A stretch of DNA of 64,000 nucleotides, taken from positions 40,059,558-40,123,557 of the forward strand of contig CM043946.1 of the NCBI GenBank assembly GCA_014529385.2. The letters are read 5' to 3'. Position numbers and translations under genes: made by a program. Positions 32,950-44,920 of the stretch are shown piece by piece. This DNA is from Adiantum capillus-veneris. Lineage: Eukaryota; Streptophyta; Polypodiopsida; Polypodiales; Pteridaceae. The notes beneath the pieces are model-generated. The model ran no database searches. It saw only the letters and a list, made by a program, of their open reading frames with translations, and was not told the DNA's origin. The stretch's first letter is position 1. Every line of letters starts with the position of its first letter.

Positions 32950-34546
32950 GAGAGAGAGAGAGAGAGAGAGACATCCTCTCCACGTGTGTGCGTAGAGAAA
33001 GAGAGAGAGAGCAGAGACATTACGGCTTCTTTGACATCGGCATCCCGTCTCTAGCTCTGGATATCCAACATCCCTTCTCCGACATCAACACACACAAAAT
33101 GTGTGTGCACATCCGGTTTCTACATCGTCTCAGTTTTTCGTCATTGGTTCTACTCGCTTTTGATTTTTGGCATCGACATTAGTTTCGGCATCGGTTCTTC
33201 TCAACATCTTCGACGTCTTATATAGGCGTATTATACGGTGCCACAACAGCAAAAACAGGCAACCGTTTTTTTTTCTGGTTTTCGATCGAAAGAAACTTCA
33301 ATCGAAAAATACTTTGCACAAAGTTTTTTTCGAACGAAGAATACACTGATCGGGAAAAAAAAGTATATATAGCAGCAATGTGCCTTGTTGAGACTAGTAA
33401 TCATCACAAAAGGTATTCCATGTCATTATTAGAGAAAAAATTAAAACTTTTTATAATTTAAAAATCATTGAAATTTAGAATAGTTTTAAAATCTTTTGTT
33501 TAAACTCCATTACTTTTTTTTTAAAAAAATTGTTTGATTCTTTTTTTCAAGGTTCAAATTGAGTAAGCTTTGTATGTTGTGTAGAGCTCAAACTCTCACT
33601 CATACAAGGTGTTTATTTTTTAGGAGTCACTTGCTACGTGCTCAATTTACTAACATGTGGAAGTGAATTAGTGATATAATTTAGAGGTTGCCGTTGTGTG
33701 CAGAGTGTACTCTCACATGAGGTAATCAATCTGCAAAATATAATAGAATAGAAGTTAGTTTTATTTAGGTAGGTTTGATTTTGACGTATATATATTTTCT
33801 CACCTCATAGTGAACATAGGTATAATTTTTTTTGTCCGGTGTAGAGCCATCACACTATGCTCTCACTGAAATTAAAATTTAGGAATCTCATGTCCAAATA
33901 TATTGATATTAAATTATCTTTATTTGGATTGCTATGTCTATCATACTGTGTGATCGTCATGTGCAGCAACTGCAAATAGATAAGGTCTCAAAGATCTACC
34001 GCCGTGGAGTGTGAGAACTTCATGTTTGCACTTCAGATAGATATGACAATCGTCAAGGTTTGAAATTAATCCTTGTGTTACAATTGCAAGGTTTGATTAT
34101 CATAATGTGTGAAAGTCGTAAGTTGCACTTTAGATAAATCGATATAGTGCAACATGATGATGAGATTTATTTGTATTGCTTTAAATAAGTGATTAATTAT
34201 CGATTATCGTAATGTGTGAAAGTCAAAAGCTTGCACTTTAGATGAATGGATATAGTACAATGTGAGCACTATGATTGAAATGTTTTGTTTGAAGTGATGA
34301 TGTTATTTTGCGCTTGAAAAGATAATTTGATTGATATGAGTTTATACATGAAGAACGATAAGACTATCATTGCTTATTGTTAATTGATAATGTAGCGTGA
34401 CTTTAGTTAATAATGTGGACATATTTTGATCACTATATTGATCAATAGAGCATTGCTTGTGTAGTTTGTTGCTTTGAATTGTTTTTGACCTCAAAATTGA
34501 CACAGCTAGATTTGTTGATTCTAGCAGTTTAAATTCATCTATCAGC
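32950..34546. other. Region before the hAT gene, AT-rich with short repeats
   Basis: No gene seen. A ~95-bp imperfect repeat (TAATGTGTGAAAGTC, TTGCACTTTAGAT, GATATAGTRCAA) starts at about 34,108 and 34,208, with a weaker third copy near 33,990. It may be the 5' untranslated or subterminal part of the hAT element. No terminal inverted repeat could be fixed. Confidence 0.4.
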
Positions 34547-35239
34547 ATGGTGAAAGGACATGAGTGGAGTTACGTCCACGAGGTGCATGTCGGAAAGAAT
34601 GTATCTCGATTGAAATGCAAGACCTGTAGCTATGAGTTCAGTGGTAATGCGACCACAATCAAAGAGCATCTGTTTAAAGTCCATGGTGATGTTTCCGAGT
34701 GTACGGCTCTACCAAGAGATATTCATGCTAGATTGCCAAAGTATGCTCGCATAGCAGAGCAAATTCTTGCAACTAAAAAGAAAAGTGCTATTGTCAAACA
34801 AGTTGCAACAGATGTTGAAATGTCTGTTGTTGATGAGAGGACAAAGCATTTGTCTAGGGAAGCAAATGGTCACACTCCCCAGTCAACTCCTCTTCATGGA
34901 CATGCTTCAACGTCAGCAACAACAAATCCTAACTCAACTAAAGTTAGTAAAGCATCATCCAATGGATAAACATTGTATGATGTGTTAGATAGGCATTGGT
35001 TGCTTGAGTTGCACTTGAAATGGATGCTAGCTTTTGTGGCGTTCAGTATACCATTCAATGCCATGTGCAACCCCATATTTCAAGATGCTTTAATGAGCAC
35101 AGCCAGAAAAGGGTTTGTGCTTCCTGACTATAATAAGATGTGCACAGAGTATCTAGATAAAGTGAAAGACAGTACTGAAGCCATCCTCAAGCGCACCGTG
35201 GTAGACTTTGTTCCTACATATGGTTGCACCAAGCATTAG
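34547..35239 (+). pseudogene. hAT transposase, N-terminal BED zinc finger part (broken)
   Basis: Starts MVKGHEWSYVHEVH. A BED-type zinc finger follows: CKTC and HLFKVH (CX2C...HX4H), which binds element ends in hAT transposases. A low-complexity Ser/Thr segment ends at a TAA (34,967-34,969). The same frame then continues (YDVLDRHWLLELHLKWMLAFV, AMCNPIFQDALM) into the start of the DUF659 domain and stops at 35,239, after VVDFVPTYGCTKH. At least one stop and one frameshift mean the copy is dead. No host role is implied. Confidence 0.85.
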
Positions 35240-35526
35240 ATGGATGGACCAACTATTAGAAGAAGTCGCTCATCAATGTGATGCTTATCAACCCTAGAGG
35301 GTCCATGTTCGTAGAAGCCATTGACATCTCTTTAAAAGAGAATACCAACAATTATCTAGCAAGGATATATGAGCACGCCATAGCAAAGGTAGGTGGGCCA
35401 AAGAATGTGAGTGCAATTGTCACAGATAATGCATCCAATTACAAGGCTACAGGGAGGGCTATCCAAGCTAAGTACCAAAGATTACTTGGGTACCATATGC
35501 CACGCATACTCTTAATTTGCTATTAA
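35240..35526 (+). pseudogene. hAT transposase, DUF659 (RNase H-like catalytic) part
   Basis: After a frameshift the conserved region continues: LINPRGSMFVEAIDIS, then VGGPKNVSAIVTDNASNYKATG. VTDNASNY is the characteristic block around a catalytic Asp in the DUF659 hAT family. A frameshift and stop follow at 35,524. Downstream to about 35,890 only decayed fragments of the transposase are seen. Confidence 0.85.
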
Positions 35527-35899
35527 AAGACATTGGTAAAATGGCCATCATAAAACAAACGCTACTGGATGCAAATCATGTGGTGAAATTTATTAGAGAG
35601 CATCAATTTTTGTATGCTCTTTTTTAAATAAAATCACCCAATAAAACTTTACAGATATTTTGTGCGACAAGGTTGCAACCGCATACTATGTTCTTGCCAC
35701 CTTGCAAGAAGTGAAGCCTGCTTTGATTGAAATGGTAGCCGATAGACGATAGGATGCTTGGCTCAGCAAGTATCCTAGCTACCAAGAGGCAGTTACAAGA
35801 AGTGCACAGCTTGTGAAGAGAGAATTGTCACCATGGCCAAACCATTTGTAGATCTTTTGCGAATAGTCGACAAAGACTCTTTCGTCTTTGGTTGAGCTT

Positions 35900-36413
35900 A
35901 TTGGTATATGTCAGAGGCATTATGCAAAGCAAGAGAGCATGTTGGCTTTGGTGCAAAGGACAAAGCTGCCATAATCACAGCTGCCAACAAGTGATGGGTG
36001 CTGGGTGCAATTGCATACGCCGTTGCATGGTGATGCATTTGTATTGGATCCCAAATTTAAAAAATGCAACATCAATCTGCCTATAAAGAAGTCATGATCA
36101 ACTTCAAAACAATGTGCTCTCAACTGTTGGGACAGGAGTATGGAAAAACTGCTTTTCATCAGCAAGTTGATTATGCTAATAGAACTGGCATGTTCCAGGA
36201 TCCATGGCATATAGATGCCATTGCACACACAAGCGCACCTCTATGTGGGAAGGAGTATGGTGGGGAGAAATTGGAGCTACAACACATTGTAATTAGGGTT
36301 CTATATATTGCAGCATCAAGTGGAAGCTATGAGAGAAATTGGTCGGCATTTGACTTTATGCATACCAAGAAACGAAACCGGCTTCACCCTAAACGGGCTG
36401 ATGATTTGGTCTA
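35900..36413 (+). pseudogene. hAT transposase, C-terminal dimerisation domain, interrupted
   Basis: The frame from 36,064 carries MFQDPWHIDAIAHTS, ELQHIVIRVLYIAASSG, SYERNWSAFDFMHTKKRNRL and ADDLVYVF, the hAT C-terminal dimerisation domain (hATC). The reading frame runs into the MULE at 36,423; its last residues are element sequence. The original continuation is at 39,364. Confidence 0.9.
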
Positions 36414-36422
36414 TGTTTTTTG

Positions 36423-36625
36423 GGGTGCTATCACTTAACGAGCGGTGAAAAGCGAGCGAGGGACAAAAAGCGAGCTACTTGTACATGGTCTCTTATATGC
36501 AAATTTTCTCTCTTGTACACTACATCTACATGTATGCATTATGTTAAATGGTTGTTTTTCCTTAGGGCTACATATTAAAGCAATTGATAAGAAAAACCAG
36601 AGCACCTATTTTTAGAGTGGCTACT
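36423..36625 (+). repeat. Left terminal inverted repeat of the MULE
   Basis: About 203 bp (TTAACGAGCGGTGAAAAGCG, then GGTTGTTTTTCCTTAGGGC); its reverse complement is at 39,059-39,354. Confidence 0.9.
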
Positions 36626-37625
36626 AGCTTTTTCTAGCCTTGCTAGGCTCTTTCCTTTATGCTATTATAAAATGACGAGTGAACATATGTTTAGGAGAAT
36701 GAGAAAGAATTTGTATTTCTCACCAAACTTTTACTAGTAAAATTTCTTGATTTAGAGTAAGATTCTTGTTATGCCTCCTTAATACCAAAGTGATGTGTTG
36801 GTTTGACTAACACTTCATATTGAGTACCTTTCATTTTCTTCTCCCAAGTAGCCACGAGTGCAATATGCTGCTTAAATGCATGCCATAAAACTCATCCACT
36901 CATAGAAATTTCTTTTTGTCTTCAAGCACCAACAAACTTTTATTCTCATCTTCGGCAACATGCTTCTTGCTTCATACGCCTATCTTCACCACGCCCTACC
37001 AACTTGCCTTTCAAAACGCAAATTGGGAGGGGCCCGTGAGACCAAACCTTTGGTACCCTTTTCACATGCATATGAGTAGGCTCGAGAAACATTTTTGTTG
37101 GACCCTACTTTGGAACCTTTTCACATGCATATGAGAAGGTTAACTCTAAATTTGAGAGGGATAATCACACTAAAAGTCTCATAGTCTGAACTGGCTTGAG
37201 AACCTTCTTGCCCAATTTGAGCCGACCATTTTTCATTTTGAATAGGCTTTGGATAAAGTGAACCTATCTTTTCTTAAGCCCTGCAAGTTTGTAGCATCGT
37301 TGATAATGACAATCTCGTTGTCGAAGTGCTACTAGCATACCAGTGCATCTCTTAATGATAACCATAACTAAGGCAAGGGAAAGGCTAGATGTGGATGCTT
37401 ATTTGTTTCTCCTTGTCTACGATCTTGCTTTCAGGAGGAAGCTCAATGCTCTTTGAGGCTCTCGTGCATGCTCACTCTTTTGGGCGAGGTCGATGATGAA
37501 CTCTGCTAACACTTCACCAGAATAATAGATGTTGGCTTCTGGCTCCATGTAGACCTTTGAAATAAGGAATAAAGTTTTGTATACGCTAATGTGTTGTACC
37601 CTGTAGGCCTACAAACTTCTACTCT

Positions 37626-37662
<37 letters not shown>

Positions 37663-38760
37663 GCGCGCGCTCACTACAAGCTAGTCTTATTTTTGGCACT
37701 TTCTCCCTTGTTCAAATCAGCATGGCTTGGCTTACAACCTGCATCATCCATCGGCTTATGATCAATGATTGTGATTCTGCCAAGTGGTTTCATTCTCTCC
37801 CTTTGTTTCTAAAAAATCTATTTGCCTAGGTAAGGCCAAACTTCTGTGATATTCAATGTCTATAAGGCTTTGCGCTATCCAAATCGCTTCCTTAGCTTTT
37901 TGTAAGTGGCAATTTCACTACCCCTTGGGAAGGCAATTTTTGTTGACCGCAATTGCGTTGAAAGGCACTAACGGAGACGAGTTTTATGACACGAAGTGTT
38001 GATCCACTCATGCTTTATGCCATCCTTTTTATTGGCCCTCCACTCATGAAGGACAAAGGAAATATAATAAAAAAATGCTCATTCACCTTAAAAATAGGTC
38101 AAATATGCCTATACCTAGACCAAGCACTTAGTGTTTTGTGATAATTTCCTTCAGTGTTGATGTGTACGCACTGCAAGAAGTTCCTGCACATATGGTTGAA
38201 AGTATGAGTTGTTACAAAATTTTAGGTATTACTTTGGAGCTAACCATGTTGCCAAGAGCCAAATACAAAGTCAAGATGATTATGCCAATATAGTGAGAAA
38301 CCCTCAAAATCTCAAGAGCATTGACCTAATTATGTCCAATATCAAGCCATAAATTCAACAAAAAGCACTATTATCATATGGAATGTCTCTACCACATAGG
38401 TTTATTAACCTAGTTTGAAGCATAAGTATGAAGCATTTCATGTAAGCCAAAGATATACATTCCTCCATGTGGATCTGTTTTGCAATGATTTTTTTTTTCA
38501 AACCTAGTTTGCTTAGACAAGCACATTGGGATTGCAATACTAAAGATGTAGCTAGATCCCTTGTCATATGGCTTTTCAAGCACTTTATAAATCTCAAGTA
38601 CATGTCACTAGCCAATACACATATGGTGTCTCTTGCTATCCTGGAATGAACATCTTCAATATGCAAAGCCATTTATAGCATTATTGGGATGACATATTCA
38701 AAAACGTGTCACACCTATAGCGTTAAAGGGGAGAAAATAAGGTTCTAATTCTAAAGGGTT

Positions 38761-38823
<63 letters not shown>

Positions 38824-39058
38824 ACACACGCCCTTCAAACAATAAGATCTATCAGCCTTTTATCGATAGTGGATGCTGGCAACAAAGTATAACTTGTTCT
38901 ATTTTTTGGCTTCTTGTCATGGCATTTCTTGTTCTTGTATTTTCTTCTATAATGCTCTTGTAATCTTTTTTCCATGAGTTTTATTTTTAAACCATATAAA
39001 AAGAGATGCTAAACACTTCTAAAAGATTGTTGTTAATGGTTGAGGATTGAGGAATTCA

Positions 39059-39354
39059 AATAGCCACTCTAAAAATAGGTGCTTTTGTTTTTCACTTCAA
39101 TTGCTTTAACATGTAGCCCTAAGGAAAAACAACCATTTAACATAACGCATACATGTAGATGTAGTGTACAAGAGAGAAAATTTGCATATAGACACCATGT
39201 ACAAGTAGCAATTTTTTTTTGAATGAATGTATGCATAAGAAAGAAAAAAATTCAATAACCCTTCAAGTGGGATCAAAAAATCCATCCCTCTATTTTCTTT
39301 GCTCGTCTTTTGTCCCTCGTTCGCTTTTCACCGCTCGTTAAAGTGATAGCACCC
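39059..39354 (-). repeat. Right terminal inverted repeat of the MULE, with ~90-bp internal addition
   Basis: Matches the left repeat on the opposite strand except for about 90 extra bp at roughly 39,210-39,298. Confidence 0.88.
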
Positions 39355-39363
39355 TGTTTTCTG

Positions 39364-39565
39364 CAACATGAGACTTATCCATAAGCCAGTGAACATTGCA
39401 TCAAGAGCAGCACAAAAACACTACGGTGTCTTTCAAACCCATGAAGCTATAGATGCAAAAGTAGATGATGATGATGATATGGAATGGGAGATAGCTTCAG
39501 AATGCTCTGATATGGAAGAAGTACATGATATGATTGGTGTGTTTGATGAAGACAAAGATGTATGA
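39364..39565 (+). pseudogene. hAT transposase C-terminal tail, displaced by the MULE
   Basis: Reads on from the dimerisation domain: NMRLIHKPVNIASRAAQKHYG, then an acidic tail (DDDDDMEWEIASECSDMEE) and a TGA. Aligned behind ...DLVYVF it restores the usual hAT C-terminus, which is why it is assigned here rather than to a separate gene. Confidence 0.8.
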
Positions 39566-39848
39566 CTGAAGGTCTATAAGTTTTGCTCAGTGTGATTATG
39601 TGAAAATTATGAAAGATTGCCATGCTACACTACTTGATGTTCACCTCTCTCTCACACTCTCTCTCTCTCTCTCTCTAGTTACTTTTGCAAAAAGAGTCAT
39701 AATTACAGTTAGATACAATACAATTTGTTTGATCAAGAATACAAAAATGGACAGCTGAGGGGATAAATGATGAGCTGTGATTACAAAAACTGTAGTACCT
39801 CGCATTTTCTTCAAATCAAAATAGGTAGGGGTAAAGTGAGCGAAGTGC

Positions 39849-40470
39849 TCAAGCCAAAGATTGAATCAGCTCGTTGAGTAGTTCATCTATGTTGAACTCA
39901 GAACTTTCAGGCGCGAGAGATGGGTCTGCAGGTCCTTGTTGCGAAGGAACAACCTGTTCTAGCAATGGTTCGTACAACGATGCATATTGTTGCATCTTTG
40001 CTTGGGCCTATGATAGCTCTATCTCAAGCTCAAGGATTCTGTCGCACAAAATGTCAGGTGTCTTTCCTTGGCTTGCAAGATCTTGCCCTTGGCTTGCTAA
40101 TGCAACAAGCGTCTCTGATTCTTTGAGAAGCAGAACTATGGGACGTTTGCATACATGCATTGGAATATTGGTGTTACTTGCTGCAACTTTATCTGCAATC
40201 CGACCATGCCCAATGCCAGAATTCTTGGGGCGCGGTTTGACCAATCTACACGTCTCCCAAGGATTTCGTAATAGCACTGTTGTATAAAGTAGAGTGCCAT
40301 TTGGTTATTATTTGGCATAACTCTCTCTTGTCGTATGAATCTTCGCAGAAATACTCGTGCGAGCCCTTTGTGTTGTAAATCTGATAGCTTTAGGGGAGCT
40401 GATTCCTTTGCATTGTCGTTGATTTGAAATATGTCATCATTAGAAAAACTTACTGTGAAGTTAACAAGTC
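39849..40470 (-). pseudogene. Unrecognised coding remnant or exon(s)
   Basis: The minus strand is open from about 40,470 to 40,136 (LKLSDLQHKGLARVFLRRF, NNQMALYFIQQCYYEILGRR). In another frame it runs from about 40,210 (RIADKVAASNTNIPMHVCKR, LLLKESETLVALASQGQDL) through one TAG to an acidic, Gln-rich end (KMQQYASLYEPLLEQ, FNIDELLNELIQSLA) with TGA at 39,849-39,851. The sequence looks protein-like but I recognise no domain. It could be the 3' exons of the kinase-like gene upstream, or a transposon-borne gene; the frame change could be an intron or decay. Confidence 0.4.
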
Positions 40471-40957
40471 ATCACTTTTAAATCTTGAAAAAGAAAAGAC
40501 AACTTAATCGTGTTGCAAGAAAGAGACCTAATATCTATCATCATGTCGTTGGAAAGAGACAAGATAACTTGATCAATTATATAATTTACATTTGCAACTA
40601 AAGAGGACAATAATCAAATCATCACTTTAATCTCATCAACTGGTTGTAGATTGAAAATCATTACAATGTCATAGCCCACTCTGTGGGAAACGTTTAGACA
40701 GAGAGAAAGATAAAAAATGTTAGGTCGGATTGAGGGATTGTTTCACTTGCCACTCTCAAGGTGGGTAAGTACATTGCTTTAAAAATCCCTTTTTTTTCTC
40801 TTGTGGCACTGACATGCACTTCAAGAGTCGTTTACAAGTATGACACATGGAGAAGATGTCCATGGCTTTATTCCAGGGAGGGGGATTAATGGATATGCAT
40901 TCTGAGGTGGCCCATGAAAAATCTCTCTCAGTCTGCTTTCTAGTTTCTATTTGCAAG

Positions 40958-41879
40958 TCACAGAGAGGAGGGCATCATGTTGCGGGAGTGTAGGTCATTG
41001 TGGACATAGTCATGCACATGTAGATACTTCAGGGTCTGAAGAAGCGCGTTTATTATCTGCAAAATGTTATTTTGGAATAGCTCTATTGTTCCTTCAATGG
41101 TCACATAATCGCGAATGGCAAGTTGACTGCTGTATGCATTGCACTCTTTTATCCACTGCTCTACATGGACACCATTCCAAAAATGTGAAATGAGCATTGG
41201 ATGCTCTATGTGGCGGACCATGGCAAGTGGATAAATAATGCCTCGATGAGCGATGTCCAAAACTGTGGCTTCGTCTTTAACATGCTGACCCATTGTGGGT
41301 CCATGCAAGTGGAATTTCAAGATCTTCGCTGCATACAATGGATCTTTAAATGCAAGATGTGTGACACCTACATGCTTCACGTGTGCTCATCTCCCTTCTC
41401 CCAGTTGAGGAGCTAGAGGGGGGAGCTGAGATTGATCGACCCGAGCGAGAGTGGCACTAACAGCAGACTCTATTCTAACGGTAGCTTCTGGCTCTTCAGT
41501 AGCATCCAAAGAGCTGGCTTCCACTCTCATGCACTTTGCTACTCTTTCCAGCTTCTCCTTGCTCTTGAACTCAATATACAATTGTTGCACAAGTTGTATG
41601 CGAGTAGTTATGCCTGGCAAAGTAATGATTTCATGACTTTTTAGATCCTGAAAAATATATTTGATTTGTCCAATAGACTACTTGACCATATTCAATAATG
41701 AACCTGATGTCATTAGAGGTGTGAAAAAAGCAGCGGATGTAAATACGAGTTGGAGCTGCTCAAATACAGACTTCGCTAAGGCAACGACGAAGCTTAGGCT
41801 CTGACCTGTGATGAAACTGACGTACTATCACTTCAAAGGTAAATTTTTGTTCATGTTTCGCCAGCTTGGTGTCCGCCAT
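40958..41879 (-). pseudogene. Protein-kinase-like gene, degenerate or with unusual exons
   Basis: A candidate ATG at 41,879 (MADTKLAKHEQKFTFEVIV) follows an intron-like TTTTGCAG. After a possible intron one frame runs from about 41,625 to 40,958, broken by a single TGA near 41,387. Kinase features: AAKILKF (lysine of strand 3), then a probable helix and hinge, IINALLQTLKYLHVHDYV and HNDLHSRNMM, which fits the catalytic loop H-x-D-x4-N. The DFG segment is not found downstream; the frame ends MMPSSL-stop. This is either a pseudogene or a gene with an exon boundary after the catalytic loop. The substrate cannot be inferred. Confidence 0.55.
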
Positions 41880-42063
41880 ATCTGCAAAATATTATTTTAA
41901 AACATAAACGTTGTCAGAGGAGAGGGTAAACTATCAAAATCGTGTCATGACCCTAAACCATGAACACTTGACATAATTTATAGCAAACAATGATATATTA
42001 TGATTGCAATCCATACATTGTACAATAGAGAGAGGAGAACACACAAAGAGAGAGATAGAGAGA

Positions 42064-43358
42064 TGTGAACAGGCCAAGAGTGTGAGGGGCGCTCATTACA
42101 AGAACTGGACCATGTTATGTGTGTTACATAATACATGTAAACAATTGGTGGAGCATGCATGTGAACAACCCAGCTTGTGTGAGATACGCTCAACACAAGT
42201 CATGGACGTTGTTGTAATGTTGATTGATAGTTTAATCAATCTAATCCCTGATGAAGTGTGTGGAAGGCACAACACAACCATCAACAAATAGTTTAACAAT
42301 CTCAGATTGTAGTCAAACATCATACATATTTACATCCAAGACAACACCAAGTCATCTAGTGATGAGTGGCGTATCTATGAATCAGAAAGTACAAGGGCAA
42401 GGAATGTCATGCTAAGATGAAGAGGGCATAGGTATGCATCTCTCCACTCTTAGGTAGACGAACGTAACCCTCATATTTCAATGTAGTAAGAACAATGATG
42501 TGACTTAATCTAATCCCTGATGAAGTGTGGAACTCACAACACAAACATCAACGAACAACTTAACAATCTCAGATGCAGACCAAATATCGTATGTATCTAT
42601 ATCCAAGGCAACACCAAATGTCATCTAGTGATGAACAATGACGTGTCTTTGGAGTTTGAAGCACAAGAGTAAACAGTGCGTCACACAGAGATGAAGAGGG
42701 CATGAACTATGCATCTCCTCACTCTTTGTTTGACGAGCAAAACTCTTGCGATTCTACATGGTACGAACAATGATTTGAGTTGATCTAAAATTGAGAAACC
42801 TATAGGTCACTCTGAAGTGAGAGGTGTAGCATCATGCCTACTGCACTCCATGAGTCAATCACTAAATTCTAACTTAGATCTGTGGTAAGAGATATACTAC
42901 TACACCACACGAGTGAGAATCTAAGTCTGTCCTAAAACCTTCCCTGCAGTGAGCCAAGTGGTTGCACAGCACGAGAAAAGTGACTAGGTTCTACTCACTT
43001 CTGGAGTGAACTGAATGGTTACACACCACGAAGTGGCCTATAACCTGCAAGCCAACTATGTGGTGAGAGAAAAACTACGACACCACACAAGTCTGGCAAA
43101 ACACAAAAAAACAAGTTAGTACACATTTAAACAAGATAGTACACATTTAAACAAGTTTAAAAGTATACCTCAATAGTCTCTATCTGTCTATGGCTCTCCA
43201 ACTGTAGTCGCCGGTTTCGATGGAAACCGGCGCGACTGCCTTTATATAAACAGTTTTTTCAATCGGTGATTTGGTGCTATTCGATGATTATTCGGGATTT
43301 TGGTGTATAATGACGTTTTATACGTTTTTTTTTTGTACGAGCGTATAAATGCAACCCA
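42064..43358 (+). repeat. Dispersed repeat R1, copy 2 (probable solo LTR)
   Basis: Begins TGTGAACAGGCCAAGAGTG and ends ATAAATGCAACCCA, parallel to 21,247-22,602. It contains the same ~255-bp internal tandem duplication. A TATA box (CTTTATATAAACAG, about 43,238) lies ~115 bp from the end and a hairpin just before it. TG...CA ends plus a promoter support an LTR. It directly abuts the truncated left LTR of element C. Confidence 0.65.
43207..43240. repeat. Hairpin just upstream of the R1 TATA box
   Basis: AGTCGCCGGTTTC, a short loop, then GAAACCGGCGCGACT; ~14-bp stem with a small bulge. Confidence 0.7.
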
Positions 43359-43369
43359 GAGTATACCCC

Positions 43370-44229
43370 CAAGCACACCCCCAGCTTGCTTTGGTCGACC
43401 CCTCCTTGTAGCTCATCCTTGAATTTGATTGGACCCCTACAAGCCTAGCCAATCACATGCTTAGTGCATATCAAGCAACAAGGGTAGCATTTGGACAAGT
43501 GTCCTCCTTTACCCCTTTGAGAAAGAGGGCTTGATAATGCCTATATAATTTATTTAAATAAACTAAATTCTCATTGGACCCCTTTAGATGTCAATCAATA
43601 GGCTTTAGGCACCTAATGAGCGCAACATGGGGAGGAGCTTGACATGTGTCCTTGTTGCCTCTTTGGACTTGGCTTGCCTTGAGTGAGTGAGTGTGTGCGC
43701 TCTCTCATGCCCTACTTGTAGGGCTTGCCCCCCCCTTTTGTAGGGATGCATGTTGACTTTGGAAACATCTCACCTCTTGAGCACCTTAGTAACATGAAGC
43801 CCCTCAAAGCACCTTAGTCATAAAGCACGACAAGCACCTCAAGCACCTTAATCATCAAGCACAACAAGAACCTCAAGCACGTTAGTCAAGCATGACAAGC
43901 ACCGTAGTCAGCAAGCACGACAAGCACCTCAAGCCTGGGTCGGGCTCCCACCTCTAGCTTGCCTAAGGTCTTAGGTCTAAGTACTTTAACACTAACCTTT
44001 GGAGGTCTTTAATGAAGCTAACCCTAAGGTATTTCAAGATCCATTAGCTCGCATTGCTCTTTGACATACCATCTCTCATTTGGACCCATTGACTTTGGTC
44101 CCCCACTGAGATAGATCCATAAGCACATGTTTATATTCTTACTCTTGTTCCCATTTATTCTCCCACATTAAATGATCAGTTTAATATGAGAAAATCATTT
44201 GGGTTAGTTAGATATTAGATTTTATGACA
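43370..44229 (-). repeat. 3' LTR of element C (truncated)
   Basis: Ends (plus) TTTTATGACA, followed by the polypurine tract on the minus strand (CAAGAGAGAGGTAA, 44,230-44,243). Similar to 32,440-32,949 of the solo LTR. The outer part is missing, replaced by R1. Confidence 0.8.
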
Positions 44230-44566
44230 TTACCTCTCTCTTGAAATCATATTCGTCCTCGACTATGAGGTAGAGGAGATAAAGCCTTAGTCTCATTAGT
44301 CTAGTTTCTTAGCGGGTAGATGATCCCTTTTTACCCTACGATATCATTCGAGAATGGATGACTAATCCATTTGGTGCTTCAGAGACTTAGCTGCCACAAG
44401 CATGTCTACTCTTGAGTCTATTTCATTCTCCCAAAGTAAAGTGACACATTCTACTTGGTGATTGAGAGGAGTCGTCATCACAAACATGATTCTAAGCATG
44501 CATACTACTTAAATTTGTGCACAATAAAAAAAAGAGCTATTCTTATAAGACAAAAACATTGATCAT

Positions 44567-44920
44567 TTAAAAGAAACATTTACATTTGCTTACTCTAATG
44601 TAGCATTGACAAGGTTCTACTATCTTTAAGCTGTGTTCCTTGCATCCATCTAGCATCTTCAAAAGGATAATTTTTGAAATTAATATGATACCGTCGGATA
44701 ATCTTACCTTGTCTTCATGTCGAAGAATCGATTCGAGCTGAAGCACTTCTTCTTGATCTTCAATCTCAGGCAGGTCCTCAATGATTGGTTCTTGTGGTGG
44801 CTCTCCTTTGTAAGGCTTAAGTATGCCCACATGAAAAGCATTGTGAATGAGCCAATTGTTGGGCAACTTGAATTGATAGGCCATCACATTGATTGGTTTT
44901 AGGATTTGAAAAGGACCATA
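44567..44920 (-). pseudogene. Element C integrase C-terminus and chromodomain (frameshifted)
   Basis: LPNNWLIHNAFHVGILKPYKGEP is the usual segment before the chromodomain. It continues LQLESILRHEDK, and after a one-frame shift the sequence RRYHINFKNYPFEDARWM appears, typical of the chromodomain fold (aromatic cage and W). The chromodomain in such elements directs insertion to marked chromatin. Confidence 0.8.

Larger units (their letters stand above)
36423..39354. mobile_element. Non-autonomous Mutator-like element (MULE) inside the hAT gene
   Basis: It starts GGGTGCTATCAC, and the right end is the reverse complement. It is flanked by 9-bp duplications: TGTTTTTTG (36,414-36,422) and TGTTTTCTG (39,355-39,363), one mismatch. 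Long terminal inverted repeats span 36,423-36,625 and 39,059-39,354. Both features are typical of MULEs. Removing the element and one duplication rejoins the hAT frame. The interior has no recognised gene; it holds a (TG)n run at 37,631-37,659 and a (CT)n run at 38,769-38,821. Confidence 0.88.

Noticed and set aside
36916-38672. Possible captured host gene inside the MULE (open frames at 36,916 plus and 38,355 minus)
   Set aside because: The frames are short and show no recognisable domain, so a Pack-MULE claim is not supported.
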